Assembly (NCBI GenBank): GCA_023150935.1
Contig: JAKLJW010000034.1
Coordinates: forward strand, 8,282-61,354
Direction of reading: 5' to 3'
Length of the DNA stretch: 53,073 bases
Source: Candidatus Binatia bacterium
GTDB taxonomy: Bacteria > Desulfobacterota > Binatia > HRBIN30
The number at the start of each line of letters is the position of its first letter. Within the stretch, counting starts at the first letter, position 1. Both the position numbers and the translations under genes were made by a program. Shown one piece after another: positions 18,518 through 27,200 of this stretch. The notes under the pieces were generated by a model. It was not told where the DNA came from, ran no database searches, and was given only the letters and a program-made list of their open reading frames with translations.

Positions 18518-18545
18518 TGCGGTTCTCGCGGGGGCGCGAACCGCA
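18518..18545 (+). terminator. Strong hairpin just after the exported-protein run
   Basis: TGCGGTTC (18518-18525) pairs with GAACCGCA (18538-18545), with an inner CGC/GCG pair, 2 bases after the stop of the thrombospondin-3 gene. There is no T-run, so it may be a transcript-end or mRNA-stabilising hairpin rather than a classical intrinsic terminator. Confidence 0.45.
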
Positions 18546-18639
18546 CAAGTAACTCGGATGGGGCGGGCGAGCCTCCCACCGAGCCGCGCTTAGTACTCGT
18601 CGGGATAAGTATGGCAACGTATCCGCAACCGCTCACCCT

Positions 18640-18725
18640 GACTTACGAATTCCGTGTTTGCGCGCACGGCGCGAAGAAATCGGATGGCTGATCGGGCCAT
18701 TGGGTTGCGGGCGGTAGCCGGCGCT
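18640..18725 (+). repeat. Composite dispersed repeat, short copy
   Basis: The first block (TTTGCGCGCACGGCGCGAAG, 18656-18675) and last block (GGGTTGCGGGCGGTAGCC) of the composite repeat are present, but the middle block seen at 1-262 and 19366-19637 is missing. The rest of the 18516-18848 gap holds the hairpin at 18518 and the TTTGCGATTTCCGAG motif that also precedes the copy at 19366; I see no gene in it. Confidence 0.7.
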
Positions 18726-18848
18726 GATTTGCGATTTCCGAGTTTCTGCGAGGGGCCGCGGGCCGGCGGCTGAGCGCTGGCTTTCGGCCGATTCGGCGCC
18801 AGTGGATCAATCAGACCCGGCGGCATATAGTCTGCGTCGGAGGTTACA

Positions 18849-19046
18849 ATGAAGTACCGAGTTGCGCTCCATCGCTCCGAAGAAGGCGTCTGCGTTTGGG
18901 TTCCGGGGCTACCGGGCTGCGTCTCGCAAGGGGACACGGAGGAAGAGGCGCTGGCAAACATCGTCGTCGCGATCCGCGAATATATCGAGGTCACCATGGA
19001 ACAGGTGGAAGGCGCTGAGATCCGCGAAGTCGAGGTGGCGGCCTGA
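18849..19046 (+). CDS. hicB: HicB-family antitoxin
   Basis: The 65-aa product matches the short HicB fold (partial RNase H-like). It opens with YRVALHRSEEGVCVWVPGLP, followed by GCVSQGDTEEEALANI and AIREYIE, the signature of this family. It lacks the C-terminal DNA-binding segment present in longer HicB proteins, so autorepression would need another factor (inference). GGAGG lies just upstream of the ATG. It precedes hicA, opposite to the E. coli order hicA-hicB but common in other bacteria. It should neutralise the HicA RNase by direct binding. Confidence 0.85.
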   Translation: MKYRVALHRSEEGVCVWVPGLPGCVSQGDTEEEALANIVVAIREYIEVTMEQVEGAEIREVEVAA

Positions 19047-19048
19047 GG

Positions 19049-19261
19049 ATGCCGAAGCTGCCGGGCATTAATCACCTCGACGCAGTCCGCGCGTTTCAGA
19101 AAGCGGGCTTCCGTATTGCGCGACAAGGGAAACATGTCGTGATGACAGACGGGAGGCGGACGCTCACGATTCCTCGCCACGACCCTGTGAACGCGTTTAC
19201 GATGGGGCGAATCGTGGTGGACGCCGGGTTCACGATCGACGAGTTCCGAAAGCTCCTCTAA
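19049..19261 (+). CDS. hicA: HicA-family mRNA interferase toxin
   Basis: The 70-aa product has the double-stranded-RNA-binding-like HicA layout. It shows the N-terminal helix (DAVRAFQKAGFRIARQ), the catalytic strand with His (GKHVVMTDG), and the typical TLTIPRHD...GRIVVDAGFTIDEF ending. HicA cleaves mRNA independently of the ribosome and is held off by HicB. It starts 2 bases after the hicB stop, so the two are co-translated. The length is normal. The pair sits between two copies of the same composite repeat. Confidence 0.85.
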   Translation: MPKLPGINHLDAVRAFQKAGFRIARQGKHVVMTDGRRTLTIPRHDPVNAFTMGRIVVDAGFTIDEFRKLL

Positions 19262-19365
19262 TCGGATGGCTCACGCGCCAAGCCGAACCAGCCGGTCCAG
19301 GTTCCGGCGAAAAGCGCGGCGGCGCCCGCATCTTCCGGTTCCGCGAAGGAATGCTCCCTTCTGGT

Positions 19366-19637
19366 TTTCGATTTCCGAGTTTGCGCGCACGGCGCGAAGA
19401 ACTTTCCAGACGATCGAGGAGCGGTGCGCCACCGTTCGTGCCGAGTAGCGCCGTCTCGACAACCCGACCGCCCTGAGTAGCCGATGTCTTCTCAATCGGC
19501 GTATCGAAGGGTTCAGGCGCGTATCGAGGCACGTCTGGTGTGACCCCTCGATACGGCCCCTGAACAAACGGGTCCTACTCGGGGCGAACGGGGAGTTGCG
19601 GGCATTGGGTTGCGGGCGGTAACCCGCGCCAGGCCAC
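19366..19637 (+). repeat. Composite dispersed repeat, long copy
   Basis: This is a near full-length match to 1-262: the GCGCGCACGGCGCGAAGAA block, the CCCTGAGTAGCCGATGTC middle block with the CGTATCGAGG / CCTCGATACG inverted pair, and the terminal GGGTTGCGGGCGG block. The whole 19262-19727 interval, between the convergent hicA and pntA, is repeat-derived apart from about 100 bases after hicA; I see no gene in it. Confidence 0.75.
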
Positions 19638-19727
19638 TACTTCCGAGAATCCTCACGGCGCGCAAAGATTCCGCAGGCGGTGGACGCGCTCGGAGATCGC
19701 GCTCCACCTGTTGTGGGCTCTGCCCTG

Positions 19728-20888
19728 CTATCCTCCGGCCGCCGCCACTGCCGCCTTGACCGCCTCGTTGACGATGGCGCCGTCGTGCGTCACGCAGCTT
19801 CCCTTCTGCACCTCGTCGGTGAAGTCGAGCGCCAGGTTGCCGTCTTTGATGAAGCACTTGATGAGAGCGCTGACGTTGCGGGCGTACAGGGTGCTCGCGT
19901 GTACCGGCATCGTGGCCGGCAGGTTGGTCGGCCCGAGGATCGTAACGCCGCCGGCGTCGACCTGTTCATCTGCCCGCGTCAGCTCGCAATTGCCGCCCGC
20001 TTCGGCGGCAAGGTCGACGATGACCGAGCCCGGCCGCATGTTGGCCACCGTCTCCTTAGTCACCAGTCGCGGGGCCGGTCTTCCCGGAATGAGCGCCGTG
20101 GTGATGACGACGTCGAACTCCTTCATCTTTTCCGCCAGCATTTCCTGTTGCTTGCGGCTCTGCTCGGCGGTCAGCGCTTTCGCGTAGCCGCCCGCGTCTT
20201 CGGCATCCGTGGCGCCCACGTCGAATGCCAGGAAGGTGGCCCCGAGGCTCTGGACCTGTTCCTTGACGACCGGGCGGACATCGTAGCCAAAGACCTGCGC
20301 GCCGAGACGGCGCGCGGTGGCGATCGCCTGAAGCCCGGCCACGCCGGCGCCGATCACCAGCACCTTGGCGGCAAACACGGTCCCGGCCGCCGTCATGAAC
20401 ATCGGGAAGAAGCGCGGCAGCGCCTCCGCGGCAAGCACCGCGGCCTTGTATCCGGCGATATTGGCCTGCGACGACAGGGCATCCATGTTCTGCGCCCGAC
20501 TGATCCGCGGAATACCCTCCATGCCGAAACTCGTAATCCGCCGCGCCACAAGGCGGCGCACCAGATCGGGGCTGGTCAGCGCCTGCAGCATGGCGACCAG
20601 CACGGTGCCTTCGCGCAACATGTCCGCCTCGTGGCGTCCGAGGGTCGGATGGTCGACCGGCTTCTGGACCTTGAGGACCATATCGGCCTCGGCGTACAGG
20701 CCGGGTGCGTCGGCGACGATGGTTGCCCCGGCCCGCACATAAGCGTCGTCGAAGAAAAACGCCGCCGCCCCGGCATGGCGTTCCACCAGAACCGTGAGCC
20801 CCGCCTTGATCAGCGGCGCAACGGCGTCGGGGGTGAGGGCGACGCGGCGTTCTTTGGGTACGATCTCCTTGGGAACGGCGATCTTCAT
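19728..20888 (-). CDS. pntA: NAD(P) transhydrogenase subunit alpha, part 1
   Basis: The 386-aa product matches the soluble NAD(H)-binding domain I of proton-translocating transhydrogenase, which moves hydride between NADH and NADP+ with proton uptake. Seen: the N-terminus KIAVPKEIVPKERRVALTP, the loop SRAQNMDALSSQANIAGY, the Rossmann fingerprint VIGAGVAGLQAIATARRLG with YDVRP, and the ending NEAVKAAVAAAGG. Alanine dehydrogenase is the nearest alternative, but the SRAQNMDALSSQANIAGY loop and the absence of alanine-binding features favour PntA. In three-subunit systems this is followed by membrane parts (pntAB, pntB). None is adjacent: downstream is repeat DNA and the opposing hicA. Confidence 0.85.
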   Translation of the reverse strand: MKIAVPKEIVPKERRVALTPDAVAPLIKAGLTVLVERHAGAAAFFFDDAYVRAGATIVADAPGLYAEADMVLKVQKPVDHPTLGRHEADMLREGTVLVAMLQALTSPDLVRRLVARRITSFGMEGIPRISRAQNMDALSSQANIAGYKAAVLAAEALPRFFPMFMTAAGTVFAAKVLVIGAGVAGLQAIATARRLGAQVFGYDVRPVVKEQVQSLGATFLAFDVGATDAEDAGGYAKALTAEQSRKQQEMLAEKMKEFDVVITTALIPGRPAPRLVTKETVANMRPGSVIVDLAAEAGGNCELTRADEQVDAGGVTILGPTNLPATMPVHASTLYARNVSALIKCFIKDGNLALDFTDEVQKGSCVTHDGAIVNEAVKAAVAAAGG

Positions 20889-20939
20889 GCAGCCTCCATC
20901 ATCACGCGGTGGCGGCTATATCAAGGTGCCCTTGGCCTG

Positions 20940-22454
20940 TCACATCGGTCGGCGACGGCGCACCAGCGCACCGGCGACGACGGCCGCGGCCAGCCAACCC
21001 ACCCAGTCGCCCCAGTTCGTGTAAACCGTCGTCACTTCGAGCCGGTTCACCGTGGCCCGGAGGTTCTCGCGCGTGAGCACGCCGCTCCGTACGACGTCGC
21101 GGCCGACCGGGTCGATCACGGCGCTGACCCCGCTGTTGGTGGCGCGGACGAGAAAGCGCCGGTGCTCGATGGCGCGGAAACGCGCCATGGCGAGATGAAT
21201 CCACGGCTCCTGCGAGTCGCCGAACCACGAATCGTTGGCCACCGTGGCGAGCAGGTTCGGCCGTCCCGCAACCACCATGCGACGCACGTGCGCCGCTTGC
21301 ACCGCTTCATGGCAGATGGGCACGGCGATTCGCCACGGACCGAGGGTCAGCGCCGACATTGCCGTACCGGCGCTGAAGGCCGACGCACCGACGGCGCCGT
21401 CGGCCAGGCTCGGGACCAGATCCACGAACGGAACGTACTCGGTAAACGGGATCAGCACGTTCTTGTCGTAGGCGTCGCGGATCACGCCGTCGGCCCCGAT
21501 GAGCAACGCCGAGTTGTACGTGCGGTTGCGGCCGGAGGTGCCGTCGACCGACGCGGCGCCGAACAGCAAAGGCACACCGAGATCTTCCCGAATCATCCGC
21601 CCCGACAGTGGCAGCGGCCGGCGCAGGCCGCGCGTGTACACCGTCTCGGGCCAGACGACGAGGTCGACCGGGTCGCCGGCCGCAAGCAGTTCGCGCGTTT
21701 GTTCGAGGTAGACGCGGTGATCGAAAGTCGGCCGCCGGCCCTTCTCGAAGACGCCCAGGTTACTCTGCACCAACCCCACGCGAAGCGGCGGCGCCGCGGC
21801 CGCGGCGGCGTCGATTGCGGCGATACGCACCGTGCCGTACGTCCACACCACCAGCACCGCACCCACGGCGGTCACCCACGGTAAGACGGGGCGCCGCCGC
21901 CGACCGCGAATCCAGCACCAGGTCTCGAACGCGGCAAGGTTCACCAGCGCCACGAACGCCGAAAGCAGCAGCGGCCCGCCGAGATCGGAGATTTGAACGA
22001 GGGTGAGCCGGGGCGCCAGAGCGTGACCGATGTGAACCGGAAACAGCGACGGATAGAGCCACTCGACGACGAGAAGGGGGGGAATACCCGCCATCGCAAG
22101 CGGCCAGCCGCGGCGGCGAATCGAGGCGTAGACGAGACCGTAAAGCGCGAAACGCAACCCGAACCACGACGCGTCGCCGAGCCAGAGCACGGCGCCGAGA
22201 ACGATGTTGCCGTCGAGGAAGACCTCGACGACGCGCCACATCCAGTGGAAGCCGCCGGCATAGGCCACGAATCCGAAGACGAAACCGAGAAGCGCGGCGC
22301 GGCCGAGCCCATGGGGTCGGGCGTCTTCGAACGCCGCCCAGAGCGGCACCAAGCCCACCAGCATCAGGGGCCAGAACCCAAACCCGACATAGCCGAGACA
22401 GCAGAGTGTCCCCGCCAAGGCGCTGAGAAGAACCTGACCCGCGAGCTTCAACAC
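20940..22454 (-). CDS. lnt: Apolipoprotein N-acyltransferase
   Basis: The 504-aa inner-membrane enzyme adds the third acyl chain to the N-terminal Cys of lipoproteins. The N-terminal half is a series of hydrophobic helices (VLLSALAGTLCCLGYVGFGF onward). The C-terminal half is a nitrilase-type domain with Glu270 in VWPET, Lys331 in YDKNVLIPFTEYVPF and Cys381 in ICHEA, matching the Glu-Lys-Cys triad. The GTG start at 22454 gives the normal Lnt length; the open frame extends to 22910 but that part does not look coding and overlaps imuB on the other strand. The final helix ends with a basic tail. It lies 51 bases upstream of pntA on the same strand. Confidence 0.88.
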   Translation of the reverse strand: MLKLAGQVLLSALAGTLCCLGYVGFGFWPLMLVGLVPLWAAFEDARPHGLGRAALLGFVFGFVAYAGGFHWMWRVVEVFLDGNIVLGAVLWLGDASWFGLRFALYGLVYASIRRRGWPLAMAGIPPLLVVEWLYPSLFPVHIGHALAPRLTLVQISDLGGPLLLSAFVALVNLAAFETWCWIRGRRRRPVLPWVTAVGAVLVVWTYGTVRIAAIDAAAAAAPPLRVGLVQSNLGVFEKGRRPTFDHRVYLEQTRELLAAGDPVDLVVWPETVYTRGLRRPLPLSGRMIREDLGVPLLFGAASVDGTSGRNRTYNSALLIGADGVIRDAYDKNVLIPFTEYVPFVDLVPSLADGAVGASAFSAGTAMSALTLGPWRIAVPICHEAVQAAHVRRMVVAGRPNLLATVANDSWFGDSQEPWIHLAMARFRAIEHRRFLVRATNSGVSAVIDPVGRDVVRSGVLTRENLRATVNRLEVTTVYTNWGDWVGWLAAAVVAGALVRRRRPM

Positions 22455-22680
22455 TCTGTCAGCGTCTCGGGAAGATCCACGGCGGCCATGAACCTCCGCT
22501 CCGACCGGGGCGGAACCGTCCGCCACCGTCCCACACTGGATCCCGCGGCCCGGGAAGACCGTCTCTGCGTCACGATGTCCCCATATAGGGGCCGGGGTGA
22601 GAGGAATCCACCCGGTTGACCTGGGGCGAAAGTTTAGCGAAACTCCCGTCATGACGAGTACGGCCTCGTGATGGTGTCTC

Positions 22681-24213
22681 ATGCGTCTCGCGTGTCTGTG
22701 CGTTCCCGATTTTCCGCTGGCTGCGGTCATGCGCGTACAGCCGGAACTGCGCGAGGCGGCGGTGGCGGCGGTCGATGGTTTGGGTCCGCGGGCACGAGTG
22801 CTGGCGGTATCGGCAGCGGCCGCGCGACAGGGGGCGACCGCCGGCCTGACGGTGGCGCAGGCCACGGCCATTGCGGCCCGGTTGGTTGTTCGGCCGGTTA
22901 CTCCGGACATGCTCCGGGCGGCGCAGGCGGCCCTGTGCGATGCCGCCGCTTCGTTCTCGCCCCGCTTCGAGGATGCGGGTTCGGGTATCGTGTACGTGGA
23001 TCTCGACGGCCTCGGTCTGCTCTACGATTCCGAAGCGCGACTCGCCAACGCGATGTTTCGCGGCGTTCTGCGGCTCGGCCTCGAGGCCCAGGTCGGCGTC
23101 GCCGGCTCGAAGGTGGCGGCCCTGCTCGCGGCCCGGCACGGCGGCGGGGTGCGGGTTATCCCGGCAGGCGAAGAATGGAGTTTCCTGGCACCGGTGCCGG
23201 TGGCGTGGCTCGCGCCGGAGGCCGGGCTGGGCGAGACGTTGCGGTTCTGGGGCATTCGCACCATCGGAGAACTCGCGGCGTTGCCGATCCGAGCGCTCGG
23301 CACGCGTCTGGGAAGTGCGGGGGTGCAGCTCGCGCGGCGCGCGCGCGGCGAGGACGACACGCCGCTGGTACCACGGGAACTGCCGTTACAGTTCGAGGAG
23401 CGGCTCGACCTCGATTACGGCATCGAAACGCTGGAGCCGTGCCTGTTCGTTCTACGCGGCCTGCTCGATCGACTTACCGCACGGCTCGAGATGCGCGGGC
23501 TGGTATGCGGCGACCTGCGACTGGGGTTGCGACTGGCGACGCGGGGACGGGACGAGCGCACGGTAACCGTGGCGGCGCCGAGCAACGACGTCAAGGCGCT
23601 GCTGGCACTGGTGCGTGTCGATTTCGAGGCGCATCCGCCGGCGGCGGCCGTCGAGGCGCTGCACGTGGCGGCAGTGTCGGAACGCTTGCGGCCCGCGCAG
23701 CTCGATCTCTTCAGGCCGGGCGGTCCGGCACCGGCGCGGCTGGCGGTCACCCTGGCTCGCCTGACGGCGCTGTGCGGTGCCGACCGTGTCGGCGCGCCGG
23801 TCGTTTCGGACACGCATCGACCGGACGGCTGGGGGATCGGCTCGTCGGAGGCGGTCGGGTTGTCAGGCGGTCATGCCGTCAAGGATGGTAACCCAAAGAT
23901 CGACAGCCCGACCGCAGACAGCGCGGCAACTAACGCCCCGCCCCCCTGCATTCCCCTCGCCCTCCGCGCCCTGCGGCCGCCGCGGTCGGTCGAGGTTTTC
24001 TGCGAGCGTGACCGGCCGGTGTTTGTCCGCGGCGATGCGCTTGCCGGCCGTGTCGTGCAGGTTGCCGGTCCATGGCGCGTCGAGGGCGACTGGTGGCGCG
24101 ACGGCAAATACGCACGCGACTATTACGATGCGCAACTCGGCGACGGCGGCGTGTACCGACTGTACCACGACCTCGGCAACGACGGCTGGTTCGTGGATGG
24201 AGAGTACGACTGA
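22681..24213 (+). CDS. imuB: ImuB-type Y-family polymerase-like mutagenesis protein
   Basis: The 510-aa product resembles ImuB, the catalytically inactive Y-family protein that recruits DnaE2 to the sliding clamp. The N-terminal palm lacks the usual first catalytic Asp context (LACLCVPDFPLAAV). The little-finger region ends with a clear clamp-binding motif QLDLF at 340-344. Residues about 395-425 are an in-frame insertion starting SGGHAVKD, matching three insertions in dnaE2. A conserved C-terminal WRVEGDWW...YYDAQL region follows. dnaE2 begins 36 bases downstream. No imuA is seen upstream. A direct repeat GCGAAA-GTTTA-GCGAAA at 22626-22642 is the only candidate operator I could see; no canonical LexA box was recognised. 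Confidence 0.85.
   Translation: MRLACLCVPDFPLAAVMRVQPELREAAVAAVDGLGPRARVLAVSAAAARQGATAGLTVAQATAIAARLVVRPVTPDMLRAAQAALCDAAASFSPRFEDAGSGIVYVDLDGLGLLYDSEARLANAMFRGVLRLGLEAQVGVAGSKVAALLAARHGGGVRVIPAGEEWSFLAPVPVAWLAPEAGLGETLRFWGIRTIGELAALPIRALGTRLGSAGVQLARRARGEDDTPLVPRELPLQFEERLDLDYGIETLEPCLFVLRGLLDRLTARLEMRGLVCGDLRLGLRLATRGRDERTVTVAAPSNDVKALLALVRVDFEAHPPAAAVEALHVAAVSERLRPAQLDLFRPGGPAPARLAVTLARLTALCGADRVGAPVVSDTHRPDGWGIGSSEAVGLSGGHAVKDGNPKIDSPTADSAATNAPPPCIPLALRALRPPRSVEVFCERDRPVFVRGDALAGRVVQVAGPWRVEGDWWRDGKYARDYYDAQLGDGGVYRLYHDLGNDGWFVDGEYD
23862..23887 (+). repeat. In-frame hairpin insertion, copy 1 (in imuB)
   Basis: GTCAGGCGGTCATGCCGTCA followed by AGGATG, encoding S395-G-G-H-A-V-K-D402. It resembles copies in dnaE2 at 24825, 26865 and 27174, differing by a few bases. 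The core can form a short stem around GGC...GCC. Confidence 0.75.
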
Positions 24214-24249
24214 AGTCGAGGCGTCGAGGAGTCGGAGAGGACGGACCGA

Positions 24250-27200
24250 ATGCGGATGAGTCGTCTTGCTCGTGGTTCTTCAACGCCTCGACTTCCCGGC
24301 GTCTCGACGGCGGACTACGTCGAGCTGCGTTGCCGCAGTGCCTTCAGCTTTCTGACCGGGGCGTCGTTGCCCGAAGACCTCGTCGCACGGGCGGCGGCGT
24401 TGGGCTACGGGACGCTGGCGCTCGGCGACCGTGACGGCGTCTACGGCGCACCGCGCTTGCACAAAGCCGCACAGGCAGCCGGCCTGCGCGCCCTGGTGGG
24501 GACGGAGGTGGTGCTGGCGGAGAATCCGCGCAACCGCGCGGACGCTGGCGACGTCAGGGACCGAAACGACCCCCCGACCGTCGACAACCCGACCGCCTGC
24601 CCCCTGTATCTTCTCGCCGCCACCCGTGCCGGGTACCGGAATCTCTGCCGACTCGTCACGCAGATGAAGCTGCGGGCGGCGAAGGGACAGGGCACCGTCG
24701 TCCGGACCGATCTCGAGGAGCATGCGGAGGGCCTGATTTGTCTGCTTCGCCCCGCTTTCGGCATCGCGTCCGCCCATGGGGCGGTTGAGCGGTTGGGTTT
24801 CTATCGAGAGGCGGCGGTCAGGCTGTCAGGCCGTTACGCCGTCAAGGATGAAACCCCGACGGCCGACCGCCCGGCACCTGACATTCTGCTCTACCTGAAG
24901 TCCATCTTCCCCGGCCGTCTCTATATCGACCTGCAACGTCATCTCGATGCGGACGAGGAGCGGCTCAACCGGGCGTCGATTGCGCTCGCCCGGCAGCAGC
25001 GCCTGCCGCTGGTTGCCACCAACGACGTGCGGCACGCGCTGCCGGCGGGGCGGGCCCTGCTCGACGTGCTCACCTGCATCCGCGCCAGGACGACCCTCGA
25101 CACGGCCGGCCGCCGGCTGTTGCGCAACGCCGAGCGACACCTGAAGGCGCCCGCGGAAATGGCGGCGCTCTTCCGCGACCTGCCCGAGGCCGTACGCAAC
25201 ACTCGCCATATCGCCGAGCAGTGCGAGTTCACCCTTGCCGACCTCGGGTACCGCTTTCCGGACTATCCGTTGCCGCCGGGCGAGACGCCGATCGGCCACC
25301 TGCGCACCCTCACCTATGCCGGGGCCCGTGACCGCTACGGCACGCTCGCGCCGCGGGTACGCCGGCAGCTCGAGCACGAACTCGCCGTCATCGGCAAGCT
25401 CGATCTTGCCGGCTACTTCCTCATCGTCTGGGACATTGTCCGTTTCTGCCGCGAGCAGGGCATCCTCGCGCAGGGCCGCGGCTCGGCCGCCAACTCGGCA
25501 GTGTGTTATGCCCTCGGCATCACCGCCGTCGACGCGGTCGGCATGGACCTGCTCTTCGAGCGGTTCCTGTCCGAAGAGCGCGGCGAATGGCCCGACATCG
25601 ACATCGATCTGCCGAGCGGCGACCGGCGCGAGCGTGTCATTCAGTACGTCTACCGGCGCTACGGCGAGCGCGGCGCGGCCATGACCGCCAACGTCATCAC
25701 CTACCGCACGCGCAGCGCCGTGCGCGAGGTCGGCAAAGCGCTCGGCTTCACGCTGGCACAGGTGGACAAGCTCGCCAGGCTCCTCAACCGTTTCGAGTTG
25801 CCCGATTCGAGCGACGCGCTGGCGGAGCAACTGCAGGCCGGCGGCGTCGATCCGACGGCGCCGCGAGTCGGTTTGCTCGTCGACATGGTGCAACGGATCC
25901 AGCACCTGCCACGCCATCTCGGCCAGCACTCCGGCGGCATGGTCATCGCCGCCGGGCGACTCGACACGATCGTACCGCTCGAACCGGCGGCGATGCCCGG
26001 ACGCGTCGTCGTGCAGTGGGACAAGGACGATTGCGCCGACCTCGGCATCATCAAGGTGGACCTGCTCGGACTCGGCATGATGGCAGTGCTGGAGGAGACG
26101 ATTCCGACGATCCGCGAGCACGAAGGCGTCGGCATCGATCTCGCGCACCTGCCCCCCGACGACCCGAAGACCTACGCCATGCTGAGGGCGGCCGATACCA
26201 TCGGCGTGTTTCAGGTGGAGAGTCGGGCACAGATGGCGACGTTGCCGCGCCTGCGTCCCGGCCGCTTCTACGACCTCGTCGTCGAGGTGGCGCTGATTCG
26301 GCCGGGGCCGATCGTCGGGCAGATGGTGCACCCGTACCTCGATCGCCGCAACGGCCGCGCCCCGGTGACTTACGCGCACCCCGATCTCGAACCGATCCTG
26401 AAGCGAACGCTCGGCGTGCCGCTCTTTCAGGAGCAGCTCCTGCGCATGGCGATGGTGCTCGCCGGGTTTACCGGCGGGGAGGCCGAGGAGCTGCGGCGAG
26501 CGATGGGGTTCAAGCGCTCGGTGGCGCGCATGCAGGCCATCGAGCACAAGCTGCGCGCCGGCATGGCGGCGCGCGGCATCGCCGGCGACGTGCAGGACGC
26601 GGTCGTGCGCAGCATCACTTCGTTCGCGCTCTACGGCTTTCCGGAGTCGCACGCAGCGAGCTTTGCGTTGCTGGCATACGCCTCGGCATACCTGCGAGCG
26701 CATCATCTCGCGGCGTTCACCTGCGCCATGCTCAACAACTGGCCGCTCGGTTTCTACCACCCGGCAACGCTGGTGAAAGACGCGCAACGCCACGGCCTGC
26801 GCGTGTTGCCGGTGGACGTGATGCGCTCCGGCGTGCGGTGCACGCTGGAGCGCGGGGACAGGACGTCAGGCGGTTACGCCGTCAAGGAATCTCCCCTGAC
26901 AGCTACTCCCCCGACCGACACCCTGTCCCTCCGCCTCGGCCTCCGCTACGTCGCGGGCCTGCGGGCGGCGGCGGCCGAGCGTATCGAGGCGGAGCGAGCA
27001 CGGCGTCGATTCGCGTCGGTCGACGATGTCGTGGTGCGCTGCGGTCTGCGCGACGACGAGGCGCGCACGCTGGCGCACATCGGCGCCCTCGCCGCCTTCG
27101 GCCTGACCCGACGCGAAGCGCTGTGGCAGGTGGCGGGTGTGGACCGGGAACCGTTGTGGCAGAGCGTTGAGGCGTCGGGTCGTTACGCCGTTAAGGATCA

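Noticed and set aside
22455..22910. N-terminal extension of Lnt
   Set aside because: It overlaps imuB on the other strand, has no homologous character, and the GTG at 22454 gives the standard first membrane helix.
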